Shown in pieces: positions 8,231-16,231 of a DNA stretch of 64,000 bases (the stretch's first letter is position 1; each line of letters begins with the position of its first letter). Position numbers and translations under genes: made by a program. The notes under the pieces were generated by a model. It was not told the origin of the DNA, did not search any database, and saw nothing but the letters and a program-made list of their open reading frames with translations. Source of the DNA: an uncultured Collinsella sp. (GTDB taxonomy: Bacteria; Actinomycetota; Coriobacteriia; Coriobacteriales; Coriobacteriaceae); assembly GCA_902496115.1 (NCBI GenBank), contig CABUZK010000003.1, positions 47,787 to 111,786 of the forward strand, given 5' to 3'.

Positions 8231-9310
8231 CTAGTCGTAATTAATGCTTTGCAGGGCGAAGGCAGGAGCACCGTCACCGGCGGCGACCTTTACCACGGCA
8301 GTTCCGGACATCGCAGACGTAGAGTCGACTCCAATCGTCGCCTTCAGCTGATCGGCAGGCAGCCCGTAAACGCTCTCGGGGACATCCGAGACCAGCGGGG
8401 ATGGGCCACCGTTATAGCTCTGCGCAACATATGCCTCAAATGTCAGGCGGTACGTGTTGTTTCCAAGGTCCTCCGCCGCTGTAACGATTGCCGGAACGGC
8501 TATTTTCGCAACCCCGTGTTCTTCGTTGAAATACAGGTATCCGTCTTGGACCGTAGCCCTCGTCCCAAGCGCCTGAATAACTTCGTCGTACTTCCCCTCA
8601 TTGTCATCAAACTGCATTTCGTCATCGGAAAGCGTCATTCCAAAAAGGCGATTCATTTCGCTATGTACGGCATCTATCGCGATTTTAAACCCGTATCTTT
8701 TCCCGCCGATGTCGCTTCCCCGCTCTACGCGCTTTGAGCCGTTGTCAAGAAAATGGTTAAAGATGAAAAACGTCATGTCGCGTTGCTCTTCTGCAGACAA
8801 GCCATCCGTTACGTCAAACAGCGAACTCGGGTCATTCTTGTTGTAGCCAAAGTCCTCCTCCGTAAAGTTCGACAGGAACAGGTTCGCGGCGGCATAGGTT
8901 GCCTGGTCGTTGAGGTCGACTTTTACGCTGCTGCCGGTCTGCTCAGGCTCATCCGCCTCATCCTCGTCGGCGGCAGGCTTCTCCTTGGCGCTTCCCTCGT
9001 CCTTGTGCTCGGCCGAGCCCTCGTCGGACCCAAGCGCTGTAATCTGCGATGAGCCACCCTGCCCAAGCGGACCCAGTACGCCGGTCAGCGCCAGCGCAGC
9101 GCCACCGGCCACCAGCACGCCCGCTACACATATGCCGATAATCACCGCTCGCTTATGCGACTTCTTCTGCACGGGAGGCATCCCTGCCGCCGGCATCGGT
9201 GCGGGCTCGGCGGGCGCGGCAGCCGGGGAGGCAGCGCCCATGCGCGCCCCGCAGTTCGTGCAAAAATCGGTTCCGTCGGGCATCTCGGAGCCACACTTGG
9301 TGCAAAACAT
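8231..9310 (-). CDS. Zinc-ribbon, single-pass membrane protein of unknown function
   Basis: 359 residues. The N terminus carries a zinc ribbon (MFCTKCGSEMPDGTDFCTNCG), then an Ala/Pro-rich linker, one transmembrane segment (about 55-80), an acidic Asp/Glu/Lys-rich linker and a C-terminal extracytoplasmic domain of about 225 residues that I do not recognise. The layout (cytoplasmic zinc ribbon, membrane anchor, outside domain) is common in Gram-positive proteins of unknown role. The start at 9310 follows GAGGGGA. A TGTTGCGCAACA palindrome lies 67 bp upstream. Confidence 0.8.
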   Translation of the reverse strand: MFCTKCGSEMPDGTDFCTNCGARMGAASPAAAPAEPAPMPAAGMPPVQKKSHKRAVIIGICVAGVLVAGGAALALTGVLGPLGQGGSSQITALGSDEGSAEHKDEGSAKEKPAADEDEADEPEQTGSSVKVDLNDQATYAAANLFLSNFTEEDFGYNKNDPSSLFDVTDGLSAEEQRDMTFFIFNHFLDNGSKRVERGSDIGGKRYGFKIAIDAVHSEMNRLFGMTLSDDEMQFDDNEGKYDEVIQALGTRATVQDGYLYFNEEHGVAKIAVPAIVTAAEDLGNNTYRLTFEAYVAQSYNGGPSPLVSDVPESVYGLPADQLKATIGVDSTSAMSGTAVVKVAAGDGAPAFALQSINYD

Positions 9311-9376
9311 ATTCGGGCATCCCCTCACAACAAACGGCAACTGTCGCCATCATATTGAGCCTTCACAGTCCAAATG

Positions 9377-9388
9377 TGTTGCGCAACA
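9377..9388. promoter_or_regulatory. Palindrome TGTTGCGCAACA upstream of the zinc-ribbon gene
   Basis: Perfect 12-bp palindrome between the end of nth and the start of the zinc-ribbon gene. The same sequence occurs at 17839-17850, with variants at 49051-49060 and 49121-49136, all in upstream regions. Candidate operator for an unidentified regulator. Confidence 0.45.
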
Positions 9389-9428
9389 TTGGCTAAAGCC
9401 TTCGGACGCCGGCAAAACGTGCCGGGCC

Positions 9429-10094
9429 CTACCCCGTCACGCGCACGCTGGGGCACAAATCCGCCAGCGGGCACTCGTCGCACTTGGGCTTACGGGCATC
9501 GCAAATCTCGCGGCCAAAGGTGATCCACTGGTGATTGACCGACTCCCAATACTCGTGCGGCAAAATCTTGAGCAGATCTTGCTCGGTCTTGAGCGGCTCT
9601 TTGGCATGCGTCTTGGGACTCAGCATCAGGCGGTGCGCGATGCGGTTGACGTGCGTATCGACCGCAATGCCCTCGACAATGCCAAACCCCACGTTGAGCA
9701 CGATGTTCGCCGTCTTGCGTCCCACGCCCGGCAGCTTTACAAGCTCCTTCATGTCGGCCGGTACCTCGCCGCCGTAGTCGGCAACGATCATCTGCGCGGC
9801 CTCCACGGCATGCTTGGCCTTACTCTTATAAAAGCCGAGTGACTTAATGGTGCCCGCCACGTCGGTCACACTTGCCCCGGCCATAGCTTCGGGCGTGGGC
9901 CACTGGGCAAACAGTTGGGGCGTCACCTTGTTGACCTGCGCGTCGGTCGTCTGCGCCGAGAGCAATACCGCGATGAGCAGCCTAAAGGGATTCTCGTGGT
10001 CCAAAAAACACTCGACCGGGCCATAGCGGCGGTTGAGGCGCTCGCACACCTCAACGGCGCGCTCGCGTTTGGCGGCATTGGTCTCGCGTGGCAT
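9429..10094 (-). CDS. nth: Endonuclease III (HhH-GPD DNA glycosylase/AP lyase)
   Basis: 221 residues, typical for Nth. It removes oxidised pyrimidines and nicks abasic sites. The helix-hairpin-helix LPGVGRKTANIVL holds the catalytic Lys, the catalytic Asp is in VDTHVNRIAHRL, and the C-terminal [4Fe-4S] motif C-X6-C-X2-C-X5-C (CDARKPKCDECPLADLC) is intact. The ATG at 10094 follows GAGGAG. This intact enzyme contrasts with the MutY-like protein at 16232, which lacks the cluster. Confidence 0.96.
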   Translation of the reverse strand: MPRETNAAKRERAVEVCERLNRRYGPVECFLDHENPFRLLIAVLLSAQTTDAQVNKVTPQLFAQWPTPEAMAGASVTDVAGTIKSLGFYKSKAKHAVEAAQMIVADYGGEVPADMKELVKLPGVGRKTANIVLNVGFGIVEGIAVDTHVNRIAHRLMLSPKTHAKEPLKTEQDLLKILPHEYWESVNHQWITFGREICDARKPKCDECPLADLCPSVRVTG

Positions 10095-10157
10095 AACGAC
10101 TCCTCGACTCAGCAGCATAACAAACCTATGGGCACGATTGTCCCACGTATGGGGTCT

Positions 10158-11960
10158 TTACGCCTCCAAAAATGCGCCGGTCTGGCGGCCCCACAGGCTT
10201 GCGTACTCGCCGCCCGCCTCGACAAGCTGCGCATGCGTACCGTCCTCGACAATCTCGCCGTCCGCCAGCACCACGATGCGGTCGAGTGCCGCCACGGTAG
10301 ACAGGCGATGTGCCACCACAATGGAGGTGCGACCGCGCATCAGGTTCTCGAGCGCCTCCTGCACCAGCGCCTCGGACTCGCTGTCGAGGGCAGACGTCGC
10401 CTCGTCGAGCACCAGGATCGGCGCGTCGGTCAGGATAGCGCGGGCGATGGCCACGCGCTGACGTTGGCCGCCCGAAAGCTTGACGCCGCGCTCGCCCACC
10501 ATGGTGTCAAAGCCATTGGGCAGGCGGTCGATAAACTCAGTCGCGTTGGCCAGGCGCGCAGCCTCGCGAATCTGCTCGTCGGTAGCGTTGGGGCGGCCGT
10601 AGGCGATATTCTCGCGAATGGAGCGATGGAACAGCAACGCCTCCTGCGGCACGTAGGCAACCTGGCGGCGCAGACTCTGCTGCGTACAGCGCGAGACGTC
10701 CTGGCCGTCCACGAGCACGCGGCCGCCCTGTACGTCGTCCAGGCGCAGCAACAACTTGGTGAGCGTCGTCTTGCCCGAGCCCGATTTGCCCACCAGGCCC
10801 ACGCGCTGACCCGCCGCCACATGGAGCGTCAGGTCGTCGAACACGCTCTCGCCCGCTGCGGCGTCACGGTACGCAAAGCTCAAGTGCTCAAAATCAATCG
10901 CACCTTCGGTCACTTTAAGCTCGGGAGCGTTCTCGTCGTCTGCCACCAGACGCGGCTCGTCCAGCACGCGCGTCATCTCGGCCGCATCGCCCAGCGCGCG
11001 GTTGATGCGCTGCATCATGGAGCTTACGTAGTTCAGACGCATGGTGAGGTTGTACGTATAGGTAAAGATCATGACGAGCGCGCCAGCAGAGATGCCAAAC
11101 CACGCGTTGCCGCCCGCGACGAACACGCTCACCACGGCCATGGTGATGACGATAAGGCCCGAGGTCGTAAAGTTGCGCTGCATCATGGCGTGCATCGAAA
11201 CCGTTTCGGCGTCGCGCGCGGCGCGGTCGGCGGCGTCGAACAGGTCGCGCTCAAAGTCCTCGCGCCCACAGGTCTTGACGGCCAGGATGTTCGTGACCGC
11301 GTCGGACAGCACGCCCGACAGTTTGTTCTGAGCGGCGGACGTCGCGGCCGAAAGCGACATGATGCGCTTGTACATAAGCCAGACAAACGCGATGTAGACG
11401 ACCATAATGCCCACCAGGATCACGGTAAACGTCGGCACCACCGGGGCGAGCGCCGCCACCGTGCAGACAACCGAAGTGATAGTGGGAATGAGCGAATACA
11501 CCGTCACGTCCACCAGACCCGTGTAGCCGCTCATAAAACGGCTCGTTTGGCTCACAAGCGATCCGCCAAAGCGACTGGTGTGGAATGTCATGGATTGATT
11601 GGAGAGCGTGTCAAAGCACAGGCGCGCCAGGTGATAATTGCCCGCAATCTCGAGCTTGTAGACGGTGTAGTCCTGCAGCTTGGAGAGGATCTGGCCCACT
11701 AGGTTAACGAACACGAGCGCCAGAATATAGGGACCAAAGACCTCAAACACCTGGTCGCCCGCCACGGGGCCGGCCTGGACGCGGTCGACGATAAGGGCCA
11801 TCACGTAGGTGTTGGCAAACGTGAGCAAAAAGATGTAGCCCGCCGACGAGAACACCGAGAGAAAGACGATCAGCGGCTGCGTGCGCGTGACGTCCCAAAA
11901 ACGCTGTAGCGTGCGGCGCACGGTGGAGCGTTTGAGCGGACTGGTGTTTCTCTGAGACAT
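10158..11960 (-). CDS. ABC-type exporter, fused membrane and ATPase domains
   Basis: A 600-residue half-transporter, probably a homodimer. The N-terminal ABC transmembrane type 1 domain has six helices (about 30-330). The ATPase domain has Walker A GKSGSGKTT (about 390), signature LSGGQRQR (about 495), Walker B ILVLDEATS (about 518) and the switch His in VAHRLST. Family members export drugs, lipids or peptides; the substrate is not evident. The ATG at 11960 follows AAAGGAAG. No partner half-transporter is adjacent. Confidence 0.92.
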   Translation of the reverse strand: MSQRNTSPLKRSTVRRTLQRFWDVTRTQPLIVFLSVFSSAGYIFLLTFANTYVMALIVDRVQAGPVAGDQVFEVFGPYILALVFVNLVGQILSKLQDYTVYKLEIAGNYHLARLCFDTLSNQSMTFHTSRFGGSLVSQTSRFMSGYTGLVDVTVYSLIPTITSVVCTVAALAPVVPTFTVILVGIMVVYIAFVWLMYKRIMSLSAATSAAQNKLSGVLSDAVTNILAVKTCGREDFERDLFDAADRAARDAETVSMHAMMQRNFTTSGLIVITMAVVSVFVAGGNAWFGISAGALVMIFTYTYNLTMRLNYVSSMMQRINRALGDAAEMTRVLDEPRLVADDENAPELKVTEGAIDFEHLSFAYRDAAAGESVFDDLTLHVAAGQRVGLVGKSGSGKTTLTKLLLRLDDVQGGRVLVDGQDVSRCTQQSLRRQVAYVPQEALLFHRSIRENIAYGRPNATDEQIREAARLANATEFIDRLPNGFDTMVGERGVKLSGGQRQRVAIARAILTDAPILVLDEATSALDSESEALVQEALENLMRGRTSIVVAHRLSTVAALDRIVVLADGEIVEDGTHAQLVEAGGEYASLWGRQTGAFLEA

Positions 11961-12083
11961 GGGCTTCCTTTCGCGTCTGATAGGGCGAAACGCCATTGTT
12001 GCACACTAAAGCGCACTTCAGGCAAGCACGATGCGAAAAGCGCCCGCGCCGTGCTTGTGCAGGCACCCCGCCGTCAGATGCAG

Positions 12084-13439
12084 CTAGTCTTCGTCTTTTT
12101 GGTCTGCGAGCAAGCCTGCGGACTCCAAGCCCAAAATCTCGTCGGCCTCCCGCGCGTCTTCCAGCGCGTCGATATCCTTGAGCTTGCGCTCCATAACGTT
12201 GGTGCGCGTGGTGATGATGCCCTCGACCGTTTTACCCGCGGTCTCGATCTGCTGCTGGGCACGACGCAGCGCCGCCTGATAGCGCGGCAGCTCGGCCTTG
12301 ACGGCAGAGAGCACACGCAGCACGTCGTCGGTGCGCTTTTGCAGCCTAAACGTCTGGTAGCTCATCTGCAGGCTGTTGAGGATGGCCGCCATGGTGCTGG
12401 GGCCGGCAACGTTAACGTGATAGTCGCGGCCCAGGGTCTCGATAAGCCCGGGGCGGCTGACGACCTCGGCGTACAGGCCCTCAAACGGCACGAACATAAT
12501 GCCAAAATTGGTGGTCGCGGGCACGCTCAGGTATTTTTCGCAGATGTCCTTTGCCTCGCGTTTCACCATAGCATCGAGTGTCTTGCGCGCGGTGGCCACA
12601 GCTTCGGCATCACCCGACTCTTGCGCGTCGAGCAGATGCTCGTACGCGTCGCCCGGGAATTTGGAGTCGATCGGCAGCAGCACGGGATCGCCCTCGTCCA
12701 CCGGCAGCTTGACGGCAAACTCAACGCGCTCCGAGGCGCCGGGCTTGGTGGCGACGTTTTCCAGATACTGGTCGGGCGTAAGGATGTCCGCCAGGATTGC
12801 ACCCAGCTGTACCTCGCCCAAAATGCCGCGCGCTTTTACATTGCCCAGCACGCGCTTGAGGTCGCCCACGCCGGTGGCAATGGACTGCATATCGCCCAAA
12901 CCCTTGTACACAGCCTCGAGCTGGTCGCTCACCTGCTTAAACGATGCAGACAGGCGATCGTTGAGCGTACGGGAGAGTTTCTCGTCCACCGTCGCGCGCA
13001 TCTGATCGAGCTGCACGTTGTTGTCCTTGCGGATGGCGCCCAGCTGGGCATCGACCGTCTCGCGCACCTTGTCCAGGCGGTGCTCGATGCCCTCGCGGTT
13101 GGCACCGAGCTGTTGGGCCGTCTCGCGGCGCAGGTCATCCATACGGTCGCCAGCCTGCGAGAACTCACGCGCGATGGTCAGGTAACGCTGCTGCTCTACG
13201 GCCGCATCGGTCGTCTGCTGCTGCGCGATGACATTTGCCGTGCGGCGGGTTTCGACCAACGCGACATTGAGGGTGTCGAGCGCATTGTTGGCCTGCTCGA
13301 GCGCAGCCAGCATCTCTGCCCCGCTATCGCCGCGCTCCCGCAGCTCGGCGCGAAGGCCCTTGAGCTGCAGGGCACAAGCCACAGCAACCCCCACCGCCAC
13401 CAAGGCGATCACAACAAGCACGATATCAATAGCAGACAT
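12084..13439 (-). CDS. rmuC: RmuC-like DNA recombination protein
   Basis: 451 residues: one N-terminal transmembrane segment (about 4-25), a long coiled-coil region (about 30-190) and the RmuC domain (about 200-410, including LPVDEGDPVLLPIDSKFPGDAYEHLL, a PD-(D/E)XK-like nuclease core). RmuC limits DNA inversion at short inverted repeats in E. coli, which is of interest because this window is rich in long inverted repeats. The start at 13439 is preceded by GGCGGAG. Confidence 0.93.
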   Translation of the reverse strand: MSAIDIVLVVIALVAVGVAVACALQLKGLRAELRERGDSGAEMLAALEQANNALDTLNVALVETRRTANVIAQQQTTDAAVEQQRYLTIAREFSQAGDRMDDLRRETAQQLGANREGIEHRLDKVRETVDAQLGAIRKDNNVQLDQMRATVDEKLSRTLNDRLSASFKQVSDQLEAVYKGLGDMQSIATGVGDLKRVLGNVKARGILGEVQLGAILADILTPDQYLENVATKPGASERVEFAVKLPVDEGDPVLLPIDSKFPGDAYEHLLDAQESGDAEAVATARKTLDAMVKREAKDICEKYLSVPATTNFGIMFVPFEGLYAEVVSRPGLIETLGRDYHVNVAGPSTMAAILNSLQMSYQTFRLQKRTDDVLRVLSAVKAELPRYQAALRRAQQQIETAGKTVEGIITTRTNVMERKLKDIDALEDAREADEILGLESAGLLADQKDED

Positions 13440-13490
13440 AGTCTCCGCCCAACAAACTCAATCGACCATCAATCAAAACCGCGATCAATC

Positions 13491-14054
13491 TTACCCCGCC
13501 ACACGCACCGGGCGCCCGGCCCCTTCTTTGGCGCCGCTCCCCTCCGCATATTCCATAATGCGGCGCGCCGTTTCCCTGCTCACTTTTGAGTCATCACCGG
13601 CTAAGTATGCGTAAACGTTTCCCTTGTTCAGATTCAAATCGCGGCAGAGACCGTAGCGCGTTACGCCCGATTCCCCTAGCGCCCCCAATGTTCTTTTTCG
13701 CATCAGGGCGTTGATCCTTCTGTCCGCCACTGGCTTTTCCTTCACCGCTCTATACGCACGCCAAACGTTGGCATAACGATTAGGGAGCTCAATTTTGGTG
13801 CATAGAGACGCCATGCTACCCGCTTGACCGTACAAGGACAAAACGCCTCGGTAACTTTCTTCCATCCACGAGCCCTCGGATAAACCCAGAACGTATTCAG
13901 CTTTTCCTTGCACCAAAGCAAGCAAAAACAGAGGCTCCGCCACGCGCGGCGCAACCGTCATCGCCTGCTCAACCAGTTTTCTAAAACTCAGCGACTGTTG
14001 TCCGGATAGCTCTCGGCAATAGCCTTTTAAGAATCCCTCAAAGGTCAGATTCAA
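13491..14054 (-). CDS. Unrecognised protein with a C-terminal HTH-like region, partner of the DUF6036-type nucleotidyltransferase
   Basis: 187 residues from a TTG start at 14054. AAAGGAGGT lies 6 nt ahead, and TTGA overlaps the start with the TGA stop of the upstream gene, so the pair is translationally coupled. The longer frame to 14174 would overlap the upstream gene by 120 bp and has no ribosome site. The N-terminal two thirds are helical and unrecognised. The C-terminal stretch (RYGLCRDLNLNKGNVYAYLAG, about residues 135-160) resembles a helix-turn-helix used in antitoxins and regulators. Function is unknown; the coupling suggests a two-component module. Confidence 0.75.
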   Translation of the reverse strand: MNLTFEGFLKGYCRELSGQQSLSFRKLVEQAMTVAPRVAEPLFLLALVQGKAEYVLGLSEGSWMEESYRGVLSLYGQAGSMASLCTKIELPNRYANVWRAYRAVKEKPVADRRINALMRKRTLGALGESGVTRYGLCRDLNLNKGNVYAYLAGDDSKVSRETARRIMEYAEGSGAKEGAGRPVRVAG

Positions 14055-14581
14055 CCGAGCACCTCCTTTTTGTATTGCCTGTATGCGCAGACCATCTCTT
14101 GATAACTCCGCTCCGAAGGCGACGACGCCAGTGCCTCTCCCTCGTCGAATATAAGCCGTTCGAGCAGCCCCCAATCAAGTCGGTCGACGAATGCCTGACT
14201 ATGAAGATCGACGATGTCGTTCGGACGGTAGGCATAGAGCTTCATTACCGCCAGGTCCTCCAAGGATGGCGTAAAGTACCTGATAAAACGCGCCCCAATA
14301 TCTAAGGGAATCAAACGATCTTCATAATTGAATGGCATCTGATTGCAATATGCCACCGCCATACCATTCACCTCGGGGTATCGAGCTATGATCTCGCGGA
14401 GGCACCTGTCTGCCTCAAACACATCAATGTCATGTGTAACCGACCGATTCGTCACATCGTTTAGCATGAAGGCACTTCCTCCCACCAATACAACACTCGG
14501 TCTATCGTCTCTTGGACCTATTTCCAGCTCCGCCTCTTCGTCAATGCCCAAAAGAGTCTGCTCTAAATCCTGCTTATACAT
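14051..14581 (-). CDS. DUF6036-like / AbiEii-type nucleotidyltransferase
   Basis: 176 residues. The motif VLVGGSAFMLND (about 30-42) followed by SVTHDIDVFEAD (about 47-58) is the GGSA...T-x-DxD signature of the minimal nucleotidyltransferase fold seen in DUF6036 and AbiEii/MenT proteins. The later LEDLAVMKLYAYRPNDIVDLHS matches the 'DLiAlKL.A...RDKDIDL' segment of that group. Such proteins often act as toxins with a DNA-binding partner. The ATG at 14581 has only a weak AGGA site; the upstream region is AT-rich. Confidence 0.82.
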   Translation of the reverse strand: MYKQDLEQTLLGIDEEAELEIGPRDDRPSVVLVGGSAFMLNDVTNRSVTHDIDVFEADRCLREIIARYPEVNGMAVAYCNQMPFNYEDRLIPLDIGARFIRYFTPSLEDLAVMKLYAYRPNDIVDLHSQAFVDRLDWGLLERLIFDEGEALASSPSERSYQEMVCAYRQYKKEVLG

Positions 14582-14704
14582 AGCAAATCCTATTATTATT
14601 CATCTTCAATAATACTATTCAGTCGCACGACAACACCAGCAAGATGCAAGGATTCTACTCATGGCGATAATCCCTACACCCTAGAAGTCCTAATGTGGCA
14701 AACG

Positions 14705-15127
14705 CTAACTCTCCCAGCCGGCGCGGACGGTTGTTATGACATCGCCTAGGCGCTGGCCGAGAGCTGCCAAGTGCTTAAGCACCTCGCTGGGCGAGGCGCC
14801 GTTGAGAATGCACGTGAGGGTATATGAGGCCAAGAAGATTGCCGCGAGTCCCAACGGGATCAGCACGATCATCGCCAGCGTACGCAGGCGCTGGGCCCAG
14901 CGACGGCGACGCGCACGACGCTTGTCGAACGCAAGCTCCTGCGCATATGAATCCTGCTGTACGGAATAGGCTCCTGGGTCTACCTCACCCGCAGACGATA
15001 CCGCGGGCGCGGCGTTTTGCGCAGGAGGCTGGACGGCCACCCCTTGCATTTGCATCTCCATAAGCCGTTGCTGCTGGCGCAACATGCGCTCGGCTTGTTG
15101 CTGCGGGGTCTCAAGAAACAGATCCAT
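14705..15127 (-). CDS. Small single-pass membrane protein, function unknown
   Basis: 140 residues. The N-terminal half is Gln/Met rich (TPQQQAERMLRQQQRLMEMQMQG) and probably coiled coil or disordered. A basic RRARRRRWAQR stretch precedes one strong transmembrane segment (about 90-112, TLAMIVLIPLGLAAIFLASYTLTCIL) and there is a short C-terminal tail, so the N terminus should be cytoplasmic. The start at 15127 has GGAGG five bases upstream; the ATG at 15139 does not. I recognise no family. Confidence 0.75.
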   Translation of the reverse strand: MDLFLETPQQQAERMLRQQQRLMEMQMQGVAVQPPAQNAAPAVSSAGEVDPGAYSVQQDSYAQELAFDKRRARRRRWAQRLRTLAMIVLIPLGLAAIFLASYTLTCILNGASPSEVLKHLAALGQRLGDVITTVRAGWES

Positions 15128-15376
15128 GCTGGCCTCCAAAATCGGAGCATTCGACGCTTACGCCCAGCATCCCGCACCATCGCGGCCGCGGCAACGAAAT
15201 CCGTGGCAATAGCCGCAAAGTTTCTATAGTCAGAAAACTGTCGAAAAGCTCAACAACTCCCCTACCAGCACTTTCTCTGAGCTTTTTTATCGAATGATCT
15301 TTTGCCCTTCCGCCCTTACGCCAACCGACCAAAACCTAACCAAAAGCTTGACGGAAATTGTGAAGACTGAGACCCC
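15128..15376. other. Intergenic region, upstream of the small membrane protein gene
   Basis: No coding pattern seen. It contains a loose inverted pair AAGCTCA/TGAGCTT near 15250-15285 followed by a T-run on the plus strand, and an AT-rich TATAGA near 15220 that could be a minus-strand -10 element. It separates the membrane protein gene from the rubrerythrin terminator. Confidence 0.4.
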
Positions 15377-15409
15377 AAACAAAACGTGCCGCCCCAAAAG
15401 GGGCGGCAC
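15377..15409 (-). terminator. Terminator downstream of rubrerythrin
   Basis: Perfect 10-bp stem GTGCCGCCCC/GGGGCGGCAC with a 4-nt loop, followed on the minus strand by GTTTTGTTTG. It lies beyond the long inverted repeat at 15459-15558. Confidence 0.85.
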
Positions 15410-15458
15410 ACAAACTTCTAATCAGCTTTTCAGTAACGAGCACGCGACGACCCAACGC

Positions 15459-15558
15459 CGGGGCGCGGGGCGGGAGGCCGGATTGCCTTCCCTCAACGCG
15501 ACCCTGCGAAGCCGTGAGCGGGGAGGGAAGGCAATCCGGCCTCCCGCCCCGCGCCCCG
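15459..15558. repeat. Perfect 36-bp inverted repeat with 28-nt spacer
   Basis: Arms 15459-15494 and 15523-15558 are exact reverse complements and very GC rich. It begins 20 bp past the rubrerythrin stop codon. On the minus strand it would form a giant hairpin in the 3' end of the rubrerythrin transcript; there is no T-run directly after it. Confidence 0.95.
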
Positions 15559-15577
15559 CAGCAGCCAGCGCCACGCG

Positions 15578-16117
15578 CTAGTAGTTCACCACCTGCTCCT
15601 CAAAGTACGCCTTCGGGTGGTTGCACACCGGGCACACCTCGGGCGCCTCGGCACCAACATGCAGGTGCCCGCAGTTCAGGCACTTCCACACCTTTACGCC
15701 CTCGCGTTCAAACACCTCGCCCGATTCAATGCGCTCGACGAGCTTGTTGTAGCGCTCCTCGTGAGCCTTCTCCACGGCGCCGACGCCGCGGAACTTCTCG
15801 GCGATCTCGGCAAAGCCCTCCTCCTCGGCGGTCTTGGCAAACTCGTCATACATCGTGGTCCACTCGTAGTTCTCGCCCGCGGCGGCGTCGCGCAGGTTGT
15901 CCAGAGTGCCCGGAACGGCGCCGTCGTGCAGATACTTAAACCACAGCTTGGCATGCTCGGACTCGTTGCCCGCCGTCTCGGCAAAGATATTCGAGATCTG
16001 AACGTAGCCGTCCTTTTTGGCCTTGGATGCATAGTAGCGATACTTGGTGTGTGCCTGGGACTCACCGGCAAAAGCAGTCTCGAGGTTCTTCTTGGTCTGA
16101 GAGTTCTCAAAATCCAT
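15578..16117 (-). CDS. rbr: Rubrerythrin
   Basis: A 179-residue non-haem iron peroxidase that protects anaerobes from hydrogen peroxide. The ferritin-like diiron domain (about 1-135) shows the ESQAHTKYRYYA, AGNESEHAKLW and EKAHEERY Glu/His ligand motifs. The C-terminal rubredoxin domain has CLNCG (about 150) and CPVCNHP (about 165). The start at 16117 follows GAAGGGAAG. Electrons would come from an NADH- or ferredoxin-dependent reductase not seen here. Confidence 0.97.
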   Translation of the reverse strand: MDFENSQTKKNLETAFAGESQAHTKYRYYASKAKKDGYVQISNIFAETAGNESEHAKLWFKYLHDGAVPGTLDNLRDAAAGENYEWTTMYDEFAKTAEEEGFAEIAEKFRGVGAVEKAHEERYNKLVERIESGEVFEREGVKVWKCLNCGHLHVGAEAPEVCPVCNHPKAYFEEQVVNY

Positions 16118-16231
16118 AGGTGTACTTCCCTTCAACACGTGCCGCCCATAGGCTTTGAGCGGCCCTGTCTTTAGGATGCCCTCAAGCCGAGAATTTAAAC
16201 CTTACAATCCCGTTCTTCAGATTCGAGCGAG

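Noticed and set aside
15153..15180. Third copy of the 44-bp repeat near the small membrane protein gene
   Set aside because: Only a short core (TACGCCCAGC and a few flanking bases) is shared, with gaps; too weak to call a repeat copy.
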